Below are positions 42,919 through 52,040 of a DNA stretch of 64,000 bases, in pieces (position 1 is the first letter of the stretch; the number at the start of each line of letters is the position of its first letter). Source of the stretch: Australimonas brisbanensis (GTDB lineage: Bacteria > Chloroflexota > Dehalococcoidia > Lucifugimonadales > Australimonadaceae); NCBI GenBank assembly GCA_038147155.1, contig JAYQTA010000008.1:27814-91813 (forward strand). Reading direction: 5' to 3'. The position numbers and the translations under genes were made by a program. Below the pieces are notes generated by a model. That model worked only from the letters and a program-made list of their open reading frames with translations, did not search any database and had not been told where the DNA came from.

Positions 42919-44193
42919 ATGGCCACCAGAACCAGGTCCGCCACATCCGCGCCCCTTCCCGTCCCTCAGGTCTCCCTGCGCGAGCGCATCCAGGCGGTGC
43001 TCCAGCCCACGCCCGAACAGTGGGCGGACTGGAAGTGGCACTTCCGCAACCGCTTCAACTCCGTGGAGAAGCTGGCGCAGGTATTCCCACTGACGGAGCA
43101 GCAGAAAGCCTCGCTCCAGACGGTCTCCCTGCGCTTCCCCTTCTCCATCACCCCCTACTACCTTTCCCTGGCCCGCTCCACGGACCTAGCCGACCCCATC
43201 CTGCGCCAGGCGATACCGTCCTTCGACGAGATCTCCTACGCGGACATGGGGGAGTCCGACCCGCTGGACGAGAAGGACGACTCGCCGGTGCCCGGCCTGG
43301 TGCACCGCTACCCGGACCGTGCCCTGCTGGTCATCACCGACATCTGCCCGCTGCTGTGCCGCCACTGCACGCGCAAGCGTGAGTGGGACGGCGGCTCGTG
43401 GTGGGTGCGCCACCCCGCACAGCTGGCACCCGCCTTCGAGTACCTGCGCCGCACACCGGCCATCCGCGACGTCATCATCTCCGGCGGCGACCCGCTCACG
43501 GTGGACAACAAGGGCCTGGAGTGGATCCTCCAGCAGCTGCGGGCCATCCCGCACATCCAGATGATCCGCTTCGGCACCCGCTTTCCCGTGGTGCTGCCCA
43601 TGCGCATAGACGACGAGTTCACCCGGATGATCGACCAATACGGCCCCATCTGGCTGAACACACACTTCAACCACCCCAACGAGCTCACCCCCGACGCCGA
43701 GCGCGCGGTGCGCGAACTGCTGCGCGCCGGTGTGCCGGTGAACAACCAGACGGTGCTGCTGCGCGGGGTGAACGATTGCGTGGAGACCCAGCTCGCCCTC
43801 TCCCACGCGTTGCTGCGCAACCGGGTGCGCCCCTACTACCTCTTCCATACCGACGAGGTGGCGGGCACCGAGCACCTGCGCACGCCGGTGGAGACGGGCA
43901 TCAAGATCATCGAGGGGATGCGCGGGCACACCTCCGGCCTGGGCGTGCCCACCTTCGTGGTGGACGTGCCGGGCGGCGGCGGCAAGATACCGCTGATGCC
44001 CAACTACGTCCTCTCCATGACCGAGGACGAGCTGGTGCTGCGCAACTACGAGAACCTGGTGTTCCGCTACCGCAACCCCCGCCCCGCCCAGCGCGAGGCG
44101 AAACACCCGCCCGCGCTCTCGCAGCAGCGCAAGCCGCTGGTGCTCACCGGGCGCACAGAACGGCGCACCATCAAGCTCACGGCCAAGGAGTAG
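42919..44193 (+). CDS. kamA: lysine 2,3-aminomutase-like radical SAM/PLP enzyme
   Basis: This 424-residue protein is of family length. HRYPDRALLVITDICPLLC plus RHCTRKR holds the CxxxCxxC 4Fe-4S site; WLNTHFNHPNEL and NNQTVLLRGVND are typical. VVDVPGGGGKIPLMPNY gives the PLP lysine (GGGGK). The two Asp that in clostridial lysine 2,3-aminomutase hold the substrate side-chain amine are kept (HTDEVAG and VVDVPG), which argues for lysine rather than glutamate as substrate. It converts L-lysine to L-beta-lysine. The spacing to the GNAT is 62 bases; to the next gene, 4 bases. Confidence 0.9.
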   Translation: MATRTRSATSAPLPVPQVSLRERIQAVLQPTPEQWADWKWHFRNRFNSVEKLAQVFPLTEQQKASLQTVSLRFPFSITPYYLSLARSTDLADPILRQAIPSFDEISYADMGESDPLDEKDDSPVPGLVHRYPDRALLVITDICPLLCRHCTRKREWDGGSWWVRHPAQLAPAFEYLRRTPAIRDVIISGGDPLTVDNKGLEWILQQLRAIPHIQMIRFGTRFPVVLPMRIDDEFTRMIDQYGPIWLNTHFNHPNELTPDAERAVRELLRAGVPVNNQTVLLRGVNDCVETQLALSHALLRNRVRPYYLFHTDEVAGTEHLRTPVETGIKIIEGMRGHTSGLGVPTFVVDVPGGGGKIPLMPNYVLSMTEDELVLRNYENLVFRYRNPRPAQREAKHPPALSQQRKPLVLTGRTERRTIKLTAKE

Positions 44194-44197
44194 CGAC

Positions 44198-45262
44198 TTG
44201 GTCAGGACGCCTCTCGTCATCAGGGAGCTGGACCCGCGTCACCTCACCCCTGAGGAGGCGCACGCGCTGAGCCGGTACGACAACATCATCCGGGCCGAGC
44301 TGTGGCCGGAGGACGCCCCCGTGCGCCCGGAGGTGACGCTGGCCCACTGGCGGTACGTGCCCTGGTACGAGGACCACCACCAGTGGATCGCGTGGACACC
44401 GGAGGGCGAGGCCGTGGGCCGGGGGCTGGTGACCGTGGGCAAGACCCAGGACAACCAGCACATGGCCGACTTCGACATCGACGTGGTGCCCTCCATGCGC
44501 GGGCAGGGGTTGGCGCGCGGGATCCTGGCGAACATCGCGCGGGTCGCGCGCCAGGAGGGCCGCGAATTGCTGCTGTGCACCACGGACAACTACCTGCCCG
44601 CGGGCAAGATATTCGCCCGCCGTATCGGCGCACGCCGGGGCCTGGCATCCCAGACCAACCAGCTGCTGCTGCGGGAGACGGACTGGGCATTGGTGGACGA
44701 GTGGGCCCGCAAGGGCCGTGCCCGTGCGGGCTACGAGCTGGGCATCTGGGAGGGGGCCTACCCGGCCGAGTACCTGGACACCATGATCGCCATGAAGCAG
44801 CTCATCAACACCGCCCCCACGGACAATCTGGAAGTGGAGGAGTTCACCTGGACCCGCTTCGACCTACGCGAGGAGGAGAGGGCCCTGGAGAACAAGGGCG
44901 GCAAGCGCTGGACCATCTTCATCCGCCACAGGGCCAGCGGCGAGTTCGCCGGATTCACCGAGGTGCTCTGGGCCCCGCACTCGCCCGACGGATACGAGCA
45001 GGGCTACACCATCGTGGTGCCCAACCACCGCAACCGCGGTTTCGGCCAGTGGCTCAAGGCCGAGATGCTTCTGCTGCTGCGCGCGCGTTCGCCCCAGCTG
45101 CGCTGGCTGCGCACGGGCAACGCCGATGCCAACGCCTCCATGATCAGCATCAACCGCCGGGTGGGGTTCCGCCGCTACAAGTCTTGGACCACCTGGCAGA
45201 TAGACCTGCCCCAGCTGGAGCGTTACCTGGCCACCCGCGCCGCACCGGCGCCCGCCCGATAG
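44198..45262 (+). CDS. tandem-domain GNAT acetyltransferase
   Basis: This 354-residue protein has two GNAT domains. The first has FDIDVVPSMRGQGLARGIL; the second has YTIVVPNHRNRGFGQWLKAE and ANASMISINRRVGFRRYKS. It starts at TTG, 4 bases after the aminomutase stop, with AAGGAG upstream. Two-domain GNATs often have one catalytic and one structural domain. With the aminomutase and ATP-grasp ligases it probably modifies the amino groups of a beta-lysine-containing product. Confidence 0.85.
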   Translation: MVRTPLVIRELDPRHLTPEEAHALSRYDNIIRAELWPEDAPVRPEVTLAHWRYVPWYEDHHQWIAWTPEGEAVGRGLVTVGKTQDNQHMADFDIDVVPSMRGQGLARGILANIARVARQEGRELLLCTTDNYLPAGKIFARRIGARRGLASQTNQLLLRETDWALVDEWARKGRARAGYELGIWEGAYPAEYLDTMIAMKQLINTAPTDNLEVEEFTWTRFDLREEERALENKGGKRWTIFIRHRASGEFAGFTEVLWAPHSPDGYEQGYTIVVPNHRNRGFGQWLKAEMLLLLRARSPQLRWLRTGNADANASMISINRRVGFRRYKSWTTWQIDLPQLERYLATRAAPAPAR

Positions 45263-45290
45263 CGCCCGTTACCAACCCAGGAGTACGCCC

Positions 45291-47039
45291 ATGGTGATGC
45301 GCAGCTACTGGCGGCCGAGCCGCGAGGAGGTCATCGCTCCCACGGCCATGGTGACGGCCATGGAGGCGGGCGCCGCCGAGGCGGGCATCGAGATGCTCAA
45401 GAAGGGCGGTAACGCCATCGACGCCGCAGTGGCCATCGGCTTCTGCAACATCGTGCTGGAGCCGTTCATGGCCACCATCGGGGGCATGGGCTACATGCTG
45501 GTGCACCTGGCTGAGCAGGGGAAGACCATCGCCCTGGACTTCAACGGGCGCGCCCCGCGCGGGGCCACGCCCGACATGTACACGGTGACCGGCCCCGCCG
45601 AACCCGGCGGCTACCACACCTTCGAGGTGGCGAACGATGCCCACAGCCAGGGCGCGCTGTGCGTGACGGTGCCCGGCTCGTGCGCCGGGTTCCTTGAGGC
45701 GCACCGGCGCTGGGGCAAGCTGCCGCTGGAGCAGGTGCTGGAGCCAGCGATACAGTTCGCCTCCGACGGCTTCGAGGCGGGCTGGCACATCACCCTCTAC
45801 GCGGCCAACGACTATGAGTTCCTGAACCTGGACCGGTATCTGGCCAGCATGTGGCTGCCGGACGGCCACCCGCCGCGCTCCTTCCCGGAGTACGGCGACC
45901 GCATCGTCCAGAAGGACCTGGGCGACCTGCTGCGCAAGATCGCTGCCCACGGCCACCGGGCGATGTACGGGGGCGAGGTGGCCGCCGAGGTGGAGCGGTT
46001 CATCAAGGACGGCGGCGGGGTGCTCGCTGCCAAGGACCTGGCGGACTACAGGCCCATCGCTGCCAAACCTCTCTCCAAGCACTACCTGGGGTACGACATC
46101 CTGGCCGTCCCCACGCCCTCCGGCGCCCTGACGAACCTGCAGACCTTCGAGATACTGCGCAACTTCAACATGGGGGCGTTCGAGCACAATTCGGCGGACT
46201 ACCTGAATCTGCTGATACAGGCGAGCCGCCACGCCTTCGTGGACCGCTTCCGCTACCTGGGCGACTGGGACCAGGTGCCCGTGCCGCTGGAGGGGCTGCT
46301 GTCGGAGCAGTACAACAAGGAGGTCGCCAAGCTCATCAACGTCATGGCCGCGGGCTACTTCGCCGCCGAGGAGGAGGAGCCGTGGACGGCGTTCCTGGAT
46401 ACGGCAGCCCACGACCCGTGGCCCTACGAGCCCAGGGGACGCAGGCGCGGGCACTTCCACCCCGCCATGGACGACAACGACGAGGGCACCACCCACTTCA
46501 ACGTGGTGGACAAGGACCGCAACGTGGTCGCCTGCACCCACACGGGGGTGTTCACGGCGGGGGTGAACCCGCCCGGCACCGGCGTCTACCTGACGGGGGG
46601 GATGGCCTGGTTCGTGCCCAAGCCGGGCTACGCCAACTCCATCGCCCCCTGGAAGCGCCCGCTGAACAACATGTGCCCGTCCATCGTGCTCAAGAACGGG
46701 AAGCCCTACCTGTGCGCGGGCTCTCCGGGGGCGCGGCGCATCATGAACCGCAACGTGCAGGTTCTCAACAACGTGCTCGCCTTCGGCATGAGCCCTCAGC
46801 GTGCCATCGCCGCGCCCACCATCGACGCCAGCGGGCGCGACACGCTGGTGAACGCACGCATCCCCGACGACGTGGTGGGGGCGCTGCGCCGATTGGGCCA
46901 CCGCATCGAGGTGGTGGAGGAGACGCCCTCCATGACCGGGGCGTTCTCGCGCCCTTCGGCCATCCTCATCGACCCGGAGACCAACCTGCTCCACGCGGGC
47001 ATTGACTCCTACCGGCCCACCATGGCCATCGGCTACTAG
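45291..47039 (+). CDS. gamma-glutamyltransferase family protein
   Basis: This 582-residue protein is of Ntn-hydrolase GGT type. GGNAIDAAVAIGFCNIVLEP is the typical start; the processing/catalytic Thr is in DNDEGTTHFNVVD, and GYFAAEEEEPW precedes the cleavage site. The active-site loop GAGSPGARR-like CAGSPGARRIM is present. It has no signal peptide at the N-terminus, so it may act inside the cell on gamma-glutamyl or N-acyl amides. It follows the operon by 29 bases with AGGAG upstream, so it may act on the same product, or on glutathione-like thiols. Confidence 0.87.
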   Translation: MVMRSYWRPSREEVIAPTAMVTAMEAGAAEAGIEMLKKGGNAIDAAVAIGFCNIVLEPFMATIGGMGYMLVHLAEQGKTIALDFNGRAPRGATPDMYTVTGPAEPGGYHTFEVANDAHSQGALCVTVPGSCAGFLEAHRRWGKLPLEQVLEPAIQFASDGFEAGWHITLYAANDYEFLNLDRYLASMWLPDGHPPRSFPEYGDRIVQKDLGDLLRKIAAHGHRAMYGGEVAAEVERFIKDGGGVLAAKDLADYRPIAAKPLSKHYLGYDILAVPTPSGALTNLQTFEILRNFNMGAFEHNSADYLNLLIQASRHAFVDRFRYLGDWDQVPVPLEGLLSEQYNKEVAKLINVMAAGYFAAEEEEPWTAFLDTAAHDPWPYEPRGRRRGHFHPAMDDNDEGTTHFNVVDKDRNVVACTHTGVFTAGVNPPGTGVYLTGGMAWFVPKPGYANSIAPWKRPLNNMCPSIVLKNGKPYLCAGSPGARRIMNRNVQVLNNVLAFGMSPQRAIAAPTIDASGRDTLVNARIPDDVVGALRRLGHRIEVVEETPSMTGAFSRPSAILIDPETNLLHAGIDSYRPTMAIGY

Positions 47040-47055
47040 CCAGCGACTGCTCTGC

Positions 47056-47061
47056 TACCAT
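47056..47061 (+). promoter_or_regulatory. -10 element TACCAT
   Basis: GC-TACCAT-GCCCCGCC lies 34 bases before the start of the next gene and matches the local -10 style. No -35 match. Confidence 0.35.
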
Positions 47062-47094
47062 GCCCCGCCAGCGGCACCTCGCCGGGGAGAGAAC

Positions 47095-48081
47095 ATGGGA
47101 CGGCTACGACTCACCATCGCGTTCTGGGACTACGACCGCGTGCGCCCGCTCATGGACGGGCGCATCCAGCCGGAGGGCATCGAGCTCACCCCGGTGATAT
47201 CGCGCCCCTCCGAGACGTTCTTCCGGATGCTGCGTCACCAGGAGTTCGACGTCTCGGAGCTGTCCTTCTCCAACTACACCATGCTGCGAGCCAGCGGCGA
47301 CGATAAGTTCGTTGCCATCCCCGTCTTCCCCTCACGGCTGTTCCGCCACTCGTGCATCTACGTGAACAAGAAGGCGGGCATCCACGAGCCCAAGGACCTG
47401 GTGGGCAAGCGCATCGGCGTGCCGGAATACTCCATGACCGCCGCGGTATTCGCCCGCGGCATGCTGCTCCACGAGTACGGCGTGGAGCCGGAGAACATCG
47501 AGTGGTTCTCCGGCACCCAGGACGGTCTGCAGCGCCCCTCGCGCATCGACTTCGAGCTGCCGGGGGTGACGCTCCATCGCATGCCGCTGGAGCAGGACAT
47601 GGGCCCCATGCTCGATAGCGGGGAGATTGACGCCATCATCTCCCCCAACGCCCCGCGCTCGCTGGAGCTGCCCGACCCGCCGGTGCGCCGCCTCTTCGAG
47701 GACTACCGCACGGCGGAGAAGGCCTACTACGCCAAGACAGGCATCTTCCCCATCATGCACACGGTGGTGTTCCGGCGGGAGGTGTACGAGGCCTACCCGT
47801 GGGCGGCCACCAGCCTGTACGAGGCGTTCATCGCGGCCAAGAAGTGGGCGTATGCCCAGCTGGCCGAGACCGACGCGCTCAAGCTGACGCTGCCGTGGGT
47901 GGTGGCGGAGCTGGAGGAGACGCGCCGCATCATGGGCGATGACTTCTGGCCCTACGGGCTGGAGCGCAACCGCACCTCGCTGGAGGCGCTGCCTCAGTTC
48001 CTGCACGAGCAGCACCTGGCCCCGCGCATCCCCAAGATAGAGGAGCTGTTCGCGCCCAACACCCTCGACCCGAAGGAGTAG
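47095..48081 (+). CDS. 4,5-dihydroxyphthalate-decarboxylase-like / periplasmic-binding-fold protein
   Basis: This 328-residue protein starts LRLTIAFWDYDRVRPLMDGR and continues PSETFFRMLRHQEFDVSELS, both typical of the 4,5-dihydroxyphthalate decarboxylase (Pht5-like) group, which share a fold with periplasmic binding proteins. There is no signal peptide, so an intracellular enzyme is more likely than a binding protein. With a cupin and a Rieske oxygenase in the window, a role in aromatic acid breakdown is plausible but not shown. ATG with GGGGAGA upstream. Confidence 0.82.
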   Translation: MGRLRLTIAFWDYDRVRPLMDGRIQPEGIELTPVISRPSETFFRMLRHQEFDVSELSFSNYTMLRASGDDKFVAIPVFPSRLFRHSCIYVNKKAGIHEPKDLVGKRIGVPEYSMTAAVFARGMLLHEYGVEPENIEWFSGTQDGLQRPSRIDFELPGVTLHRMPLEQDMGPMLDSGEIDAIISPNAPRSLELPDPPVRRLFEDYRTAEKAYYAKTGIFPIMHTVVFRREVYEAYPWAATSLYEAFIAAKKWAYAQLAETDALKLTLPWVVAELEETRRIMGDDFWPYGLERNRTSLEALPQFLHEQHLAPRIPKIEELFAPNTLDPKE

Positions 48082-48105
48082 GGGCGCCGGGCGCAGGAAC
48101 GAGAA

Positions 48106-48135
48106 GGGGGCGCCAGCCCGTAGCTGGCGCCCCTG
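48106..48135. terminator. bidirectional terminator between convergent genes
   Basis: GGGGCGCCAGC and GCTGGCGCCCC form a perfect 11-base stem with loop CCGTA and a short T-rich tail (TGTCT). It lies between the decarboxylase-like gene and the double-cupin gene. Confidence 0.75.
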
Positions 48136-48156
48136 TCTATCTGGGTACCTGCGAGC

Positions 48157-49308
48157 CTACTTCTTGAGGTCCTCGCCGAAGATGGCCGCGCCCCGCTCCT
48201 CGCTGGCGGCGTAGGTCCACTGGTAGTCGTAGTTGGCGTAGACCTCCTCCGGCATCAGCACCTTGCCGCCGCGCTTCTCCACTTCCTCGCGGAACATCTC
48301 GCGGATCCAGGGGGCCTCGTCCGGGTACTCGATCTGGTCCTCGCGCGGCACGAACTCCTCGTTGCCGGGGCGCGTCTGGCGCAGCGGTGAGAGGGCCAGG
48401 TAGCGCGCGGGGACGGTGCTCACGTTGAAGTGCTGGTGGAACCAGCGGTTCGGCGGCACGAACATGGACGCCTCGTGCCAGGGCACCACCACCTGCTCCT
48501 CACCCTCCGGCCACATCACCGAGAAGCCCTCGCCCGCCGGGATGATGATGACCACGCCCGGCCCGTGCCGGTGGCCCTTCTTGTAGGTGCCGTTAGGGAA
48601 GACGGACATGTGTCCGCCCATCTCCGAGTTGGGGAACTCGATGTCCACCACGTGACCGCCGCCGCCACGCTGGCGGTGCGGCACCAGCCCGTCCCAGGCC
48701 GCCAGGTCCGTGAAGAAGTTGCCGCGCCAGGTGGCACCGCGCCCGCCCTCCGAGCGCGTGGCCACGGAGTAGGCGTCGCCCTCGTGCACCTCCAGCAGAT
48801 CCGGGTCGGCGTAGGAGCCCGACCAGAAGAACCGGGGGTCCGGGAACATGGCCATGGCCAGGGGCAGGTAGGAATTGGTGGCCAGCTTGGCCACCTGGTC
48901 GCCACGCGCGTTGGAGAAGGTGCGGTGGACACCCTGCGGGATCATGAACAGCGAGCGCGGGCCCCACTCGAAGGTGTGCTTGCGCTTCTCGTCCACCCAC
49001 ACGGTGGTGAAGCCGTGGCCCTCCAGGACGAAGAACGTCTCGTCGATGGCGAAGGTGTGGGCGGGGATGGCCCCCCCGCCGGGTATCTCCAACACCTTGG
49101 ACTCGGTGACGCCCTTCATGCCCTCCAGCTGGATGATGGCGGCGTTGCACTCGAACTCATCCCACGGGGCGAGTTCGATCTTGCGCAGGTCCTCGATATA
49201 GTACCCGCCGTGCACCGGCAGGCCCAGCGAGTCGATGAACTTGTCGTAGACGTAGCCCTCCCGGTGACCGGCGTTGATCCGCGGGAAGTTGTAGACGGAC
49301 TTGACCAT
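48157..49308 (-). CDS. double-cupin dioxygenase-like protein
   Basis: This 383-residue protein has two cupin barrels. The first has EIPGGGAIPAHTFAIDETFF with FVLEGHGFTTVW; the second GGHMSVFPNGTYKKGHRHGP then VVIIIPAGEGFSVMW and PPNRWFHQHFN. His and Glu in place of metal ligands are seen in both (PAHTFAIDE; HRHGP ... HQHFN). It resembles gentisate-dioxygenase-type cupins and could open an aromatic ring or bind a hydroxy-acid. ATG at 49308, GGAGGGG upstream. Next in line after the Pht5-like gene, on the opposite strand. Confidence 0.82.
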   Translation of the reverse strand: MVKSVYNFPRINAGHREGYVYDKFIDSLGLPVHGGYYIEDLRKIELAPWDEFECNAAIIQLEGMKGVTESKVLEIPGGGAIPAHTFAIDETFFVLEGHGFTTVWVDEKRKHTFEWGPRSLFMIPQGVHRTFSNARGDQVAKLATNSYLPLAMAMFPDPRFFWSGSYADPDLLEVHEGDAYSVATRSEGGRGATWRGNFFTDLAAWDGLVPHRQRGGGGHVVDIEFPNSEMGGHMSVFPNGTYKKGHRHGPGVVIIIPAGEGFSVMWPEGEEQVVVPWHEASMFVPPNRWFHQHFNVSTVPARYLALSPLRQTRPGNEEFVPREDQIEYPDEAPWIREMFREEVEKRGGKVLMPEEVYANYDYQWTYAASEERGAAIFGEDLKK

Positions 49309-49408
49309 GACCCCTCCATGTTCGCTCGGGCTTGTGGAACCGGCGCCAATCTCGCAGCGAGGGCGCGGCGCGTCAAGTTTCAGCAGCGATGCGTCCTCCC
49401 TGCGCCGT

Positions 49409-50041
49409 CTAGTGGAGCGGCGAGAATGAGGCGGGTACCAGCAGCTTGTTCTGCTGACGGATGTAGTGGCGCCCATCGTCCACCGGCCACACGCCCCTGG
49501 CGATGGTCTCCTCGCGGATGCGCATGCGTTCCTCGAAGGACTCGTACGCCCACAGGTGGAAGAGCTGGTTGCCCACGCCCCCCACGCCGGTGGTGAGCCA
49601 GCAGCCCACCAGGGGCGAGTAGGCCCAGCGCGCCTCGATGCGCGCAGCCCACGCCTCCATCACCGCCCCGCGCGAACCGGGCACCAGGTCGTAGATGCGC
49701 AGCTCATACAGGTTGCCCAGGTGCTGGGGGCCCTCCCACGGGGCCATGAAGGGCGCGGGGGCCAGGATCTCCGAGTGCTGCATCACCAGGTGCTCCCGCA
49801 GCCCCGGGGGCGGCCACATCTTGCTGGGGTCGCTGGCCGCCTCATCCCGGATGCGCTCCAGCGCCGCCAGGTCCTCATAGGGCCAGATGTGGACGATCTG
49901 GTTGAGCGGCCCTATCTCCGTGGAGAACATCCCGCCCAGCGGGGAGTAGCGCTCACGCACGGGCATGGAGCGCCCGAACAGCTCCAGCGCCGCAGGCACC
50001 GAGCGCGGTTTCATGGTGTAGGTGCGCAGGTCGTAGATCAC
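49409..50041 (-). CDS. NIPSNAP-family protein, two repeats
   Basis: This 210-residue protein has two NIPSNAP (PF07978) domains, the first at MIYDLRTYTMKPRSVPAALE and the second at LYELRIYDLVPGSRGAVMEA, each with W..E/H..L segments (QIVHIWPYEDLAALERIRD; QLFHLWAYESFEERMRIRE). This dimeric alpha/beta-barrel fold is common in catabolic operons and often binds small aromatics. Starts at GTG with AGGAGG upstream. Function unknown. Confidence 0.85.
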   Translation of the reverse strand: MIYDLRTYTMKPRSVPAALELFGRSMPVRERYSPLGGMFSTEIGPLNQIVHIWPYEDLAALERIRDEAASDPSKMWPPPGLREHLVMQHSEILAPAPFMAPWEGPQHLGNLYELRIYDLVPGSRGAVMEAWAARIEARWAYSPLVGCWLTTGVGGVGNQLFHLWAYESFEERMRIREETIARGVWPVDDGRHYIRQQNKLLVPASFSPLH

Positions 50042-50171
50042 GGGGGCCTCCTATGGGCTGGTGGGGGCGGCAGGCTAGCGAACGTCCGTGGGGCCGATGG
50101 TAGCGCGGCCGCGTCCAACGCGCAGAACCCATGCCAGGCAGACATCTAGGGCAACGCACACGTCGCTGCGC

Positions 50172-50387
50172 TCACTGTCCCTTCCTTACTGGATGCCAGT
50201 GCTCCTGCACGTAGCGACGCCATTCTCCCGGCGGACGCCTGCCCATGGAGCCCACGGAGAAAATACGTTCTTCTGCTTGTTGGGGTGTCACGTCCAGTTG
50301 AACCGCGACCGTCTCCAGCACCTGGCAGAACCACTCGTAGGCATGTTCATCATTGTCCGCGTCGTTCATCCAACCGTAGGCATTCAC
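50172..50387 (-). CDS. small hypothetical protein
   Basis: This 71-residue protein has pieces AYEWFCQVLETVAVQLDVTP and EWRRYVQEHWHPVRKG that look coding and mostly helical. It starts at GTG, or at ATG 50369 (MNDADNDEHAY); neither has a clear ribosome site. Its base composition is less GC-rich than most of the window. It lies in a short stretch that also holds a degraded transposase. No family recognised. Confidence 0.5.
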   Translation of the reverse strand: MNAYGWMNDADNDEHAYEWFCQVLETVAVQLDVTPQQAEERIFSVGSMGRRPPGEWRRYVQEHWHPVRKGQ

Positions 50388-50393
50388 AATCGG

Positions 50394-50604
50394 GAAGCGC
50401 TGCCTCGTGAGTACATCGATGGATTTGCCGGTCTATTGGTCCATGATGTATGCATCCGGCTCCGGACGCAGGAAGTAGAGCAACTTGGCGTAGTAGGTGG
50501 GGCCTATCGCTGGCAACGCGCATCTCGCGCAGGCGCTGCGCGCATTCGCCGCTGGGCTGGAGAGCCTGGCGCGGGCGATGGAACTCGAACGAGAAAAGCG
50601 ATGA
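50394..50604 (+). mobile_element. possible remnant of an IS66-type transposase
   Basis: Frames joined across shifts read EALPREYIDGFAGLLVHDV, then YASGSGRRK, then AGNAHLAQALRAFAAGLESL and ARAMELEREKR. That order resembles the IS66-type transposase region with a Gly-x-Leu-Val-His-Asp strand followed by CNAHLLREL, here decayed by frameshifts. No terminal repeats were found. It is a remnant at best. Confidence 0.35.
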
Positions 50605-50664
50605 GTCTACTCGTGGAGACGGCAAACCTGGAATGGGTGCTTTGGGCGGAGTCTGATGAAAAGG

Positions 50665-52038
50665 CTATTTCTCTGTCGGTGCGAACGCCTCCAAGCCCTT
50701 CCGTTTACTGACCGCACGAAAGGTTCCTATTGCTCGTTCCCTAGCCTCATGGTGGCCGATTAACGGAGCGCAGGCAAGCGATGTACCTGCTTCAGGTACC
50801 CACCGATGAACCCAACTACCAGCCGGATCAAAGCGCGTAGCTTGCGTCAGCGGATTAAGTATCCGGAACCAAGGCTGCGCGCCTGGACCGGTCCCAGCCA
50901 CGTGCTGCCAACCCAGGGTATTGGCCGCAGGCTCTGCGTCCACTAGGAGGAAATGAAAGTGGCGCGCGCCCTCCTGCCAATCCACCAGCAGGTGCTTGGT
51001 CAGGAAAGATGCGGCGAGCATACGCGCCCGGTTGCTGAGCCAGCCGGTGGCGGCCAATTGACGCATCGCCGCGTCCACTGCGGGATAACCAGTGCGCCCC
51101 TCCTGCCATGCTCGCAGCCCAAGGGCGTCGTCGCGCCATCGGACGTGGTCGAACGCTCCCTCGTGGGTCGACCGCAGGAGGTTGCCCCACGCCGCCAACT
51201 GAGCGGCCGTGTGCTCGCGCCAAGCGTTCTCACGCAACCAAGCCTCAACTCCTTCCCGCGGGGCAGTTCCCAATTTGCCATCGCGCGCGCCGATCCCCGC
51301 GCGAATGAGCGCGGCGCCTGACAGGAGGCCGAAGCGCACGTAAGGCGAAAGAAGGGCACCGCCCATCCCATCAAGCCGCTCCCGCTCACGAGCGTACTTG
51401 CCAACCAGGGCCCCTGTCCCTTCAGTGAACGCACTTAGGCGCCGATGCGCCTCTACCGATGTGGCGGGGAACAGGGTATCCGCTGGCTGACGCATCAGCG
51501 CATCGAGGGCGACGGCATTACCGGCCAGGAAACGGCCAGGCATGGGGAACGGCAGGGGCCCGGGGAGATGGTCCAAGCGCGCAGCCCAGCGCCGCCAGAA
51601 GGGGGTGAACGACGCGAAGGGCGCACCGTCCTCGCGAGCGATGACCCCCGGCGGAGCGACGGCCGCGGGCGGCACGCGGACGAGGTGTAGCACCCGCTGC
51701 ACTTCGGATTCCCGTCGCACCCCATGGGGCGCGTGGGCAGCCTGAGTGAACACCGTCGGGCCTTCAAACTCAGCCGCTATGCGCCCCAGAACCGCAGCAG
51801 GGCTGCCCCACTCCACTTGGAGCCCACCACCCAACGCTCCAAGCCTGGCCTGCAGGTCTCGCAGTGCACCCGCTAGGAATCCCGCCCGGTGCGGGCCTGT
51901 GCGCGCGGGATTCCACAATCCCGGCTCCAATACGAACACCGCCTGCACCGGCAGGCCCGTAGCAAGCGCGGCAGTCAGCGCCGGGTTGTCCTCCAAGCGC
52001 AGGTCAGCGCGCGCCCACCAGATGGCTGCACGTGGCAC
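50665..52038 (-). CDS. phr: DNA photolyase/cryptochrome family
   Basis: This 457-residue protein is a photolyase: AAIWWARADLRLEDNPALTA N-terminal antenna domain, then a C-terminal FAD domain with GRTGYPAVDAAMRQLAATGW and SFLTKHLLVDWQEGARHF. QPWFRILNPLTQATRFDPAG and the NANWGS-like region NTLGWQHVAGTGPGAQ are typical. It uses light to reverse pyrimidine dimers. GTG start 3 bases after the SRPBCC gene. End of an operon of the light-inducible type. Confidence 0.92.
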   Translation of the reverse strand: MPRAAIWWARADLRLEDNPALTAALATGLPVQAVFVLEPGLWNPARTGPHRAGFLAGALRDLQARLGALGGGLQVEWGSPAAVLGRIAAEFEGPTVFTQAAHAPHGVRRESEVQRVLHLVRVPPAAVAPPGVIAREDGAPFASFTPFWRRWAARLDHLPGPLPFPMPGRFLAGNAVALDALMRQPADTLFPATSVEAHRRLSAFTEGTGALVGKYARERERLDGMGGALLSPYVRFGLLSGAALIRAGIGARDGKLGTAPREGVEAWLRENAWREHTAAQLAAWGNLLRSTHEGAFDHVRWRDDALGLRAWQEGRTGYPAVDAAMRQLAATGWLSNRARMLAASFLTKHLLVDWQEGARHFHFLLVDAEPAANTLGWQHVAGTGPGAQPWFRILNPLTQATRFDPAGSWVHRWVPEAGTSLACAPLIGHHEARERAIGTFRAVSKRKGLEAFAPTEK

Positions 52039-52040
52039 GC

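Noticed and set aside
50605..50711. Plus-strand frame starting ATGA-coupled after the transposase remnant
   Set aside because: Only about 35 codons, overlapping the end of photolyase, no family; the coupling is to a degraded frame.
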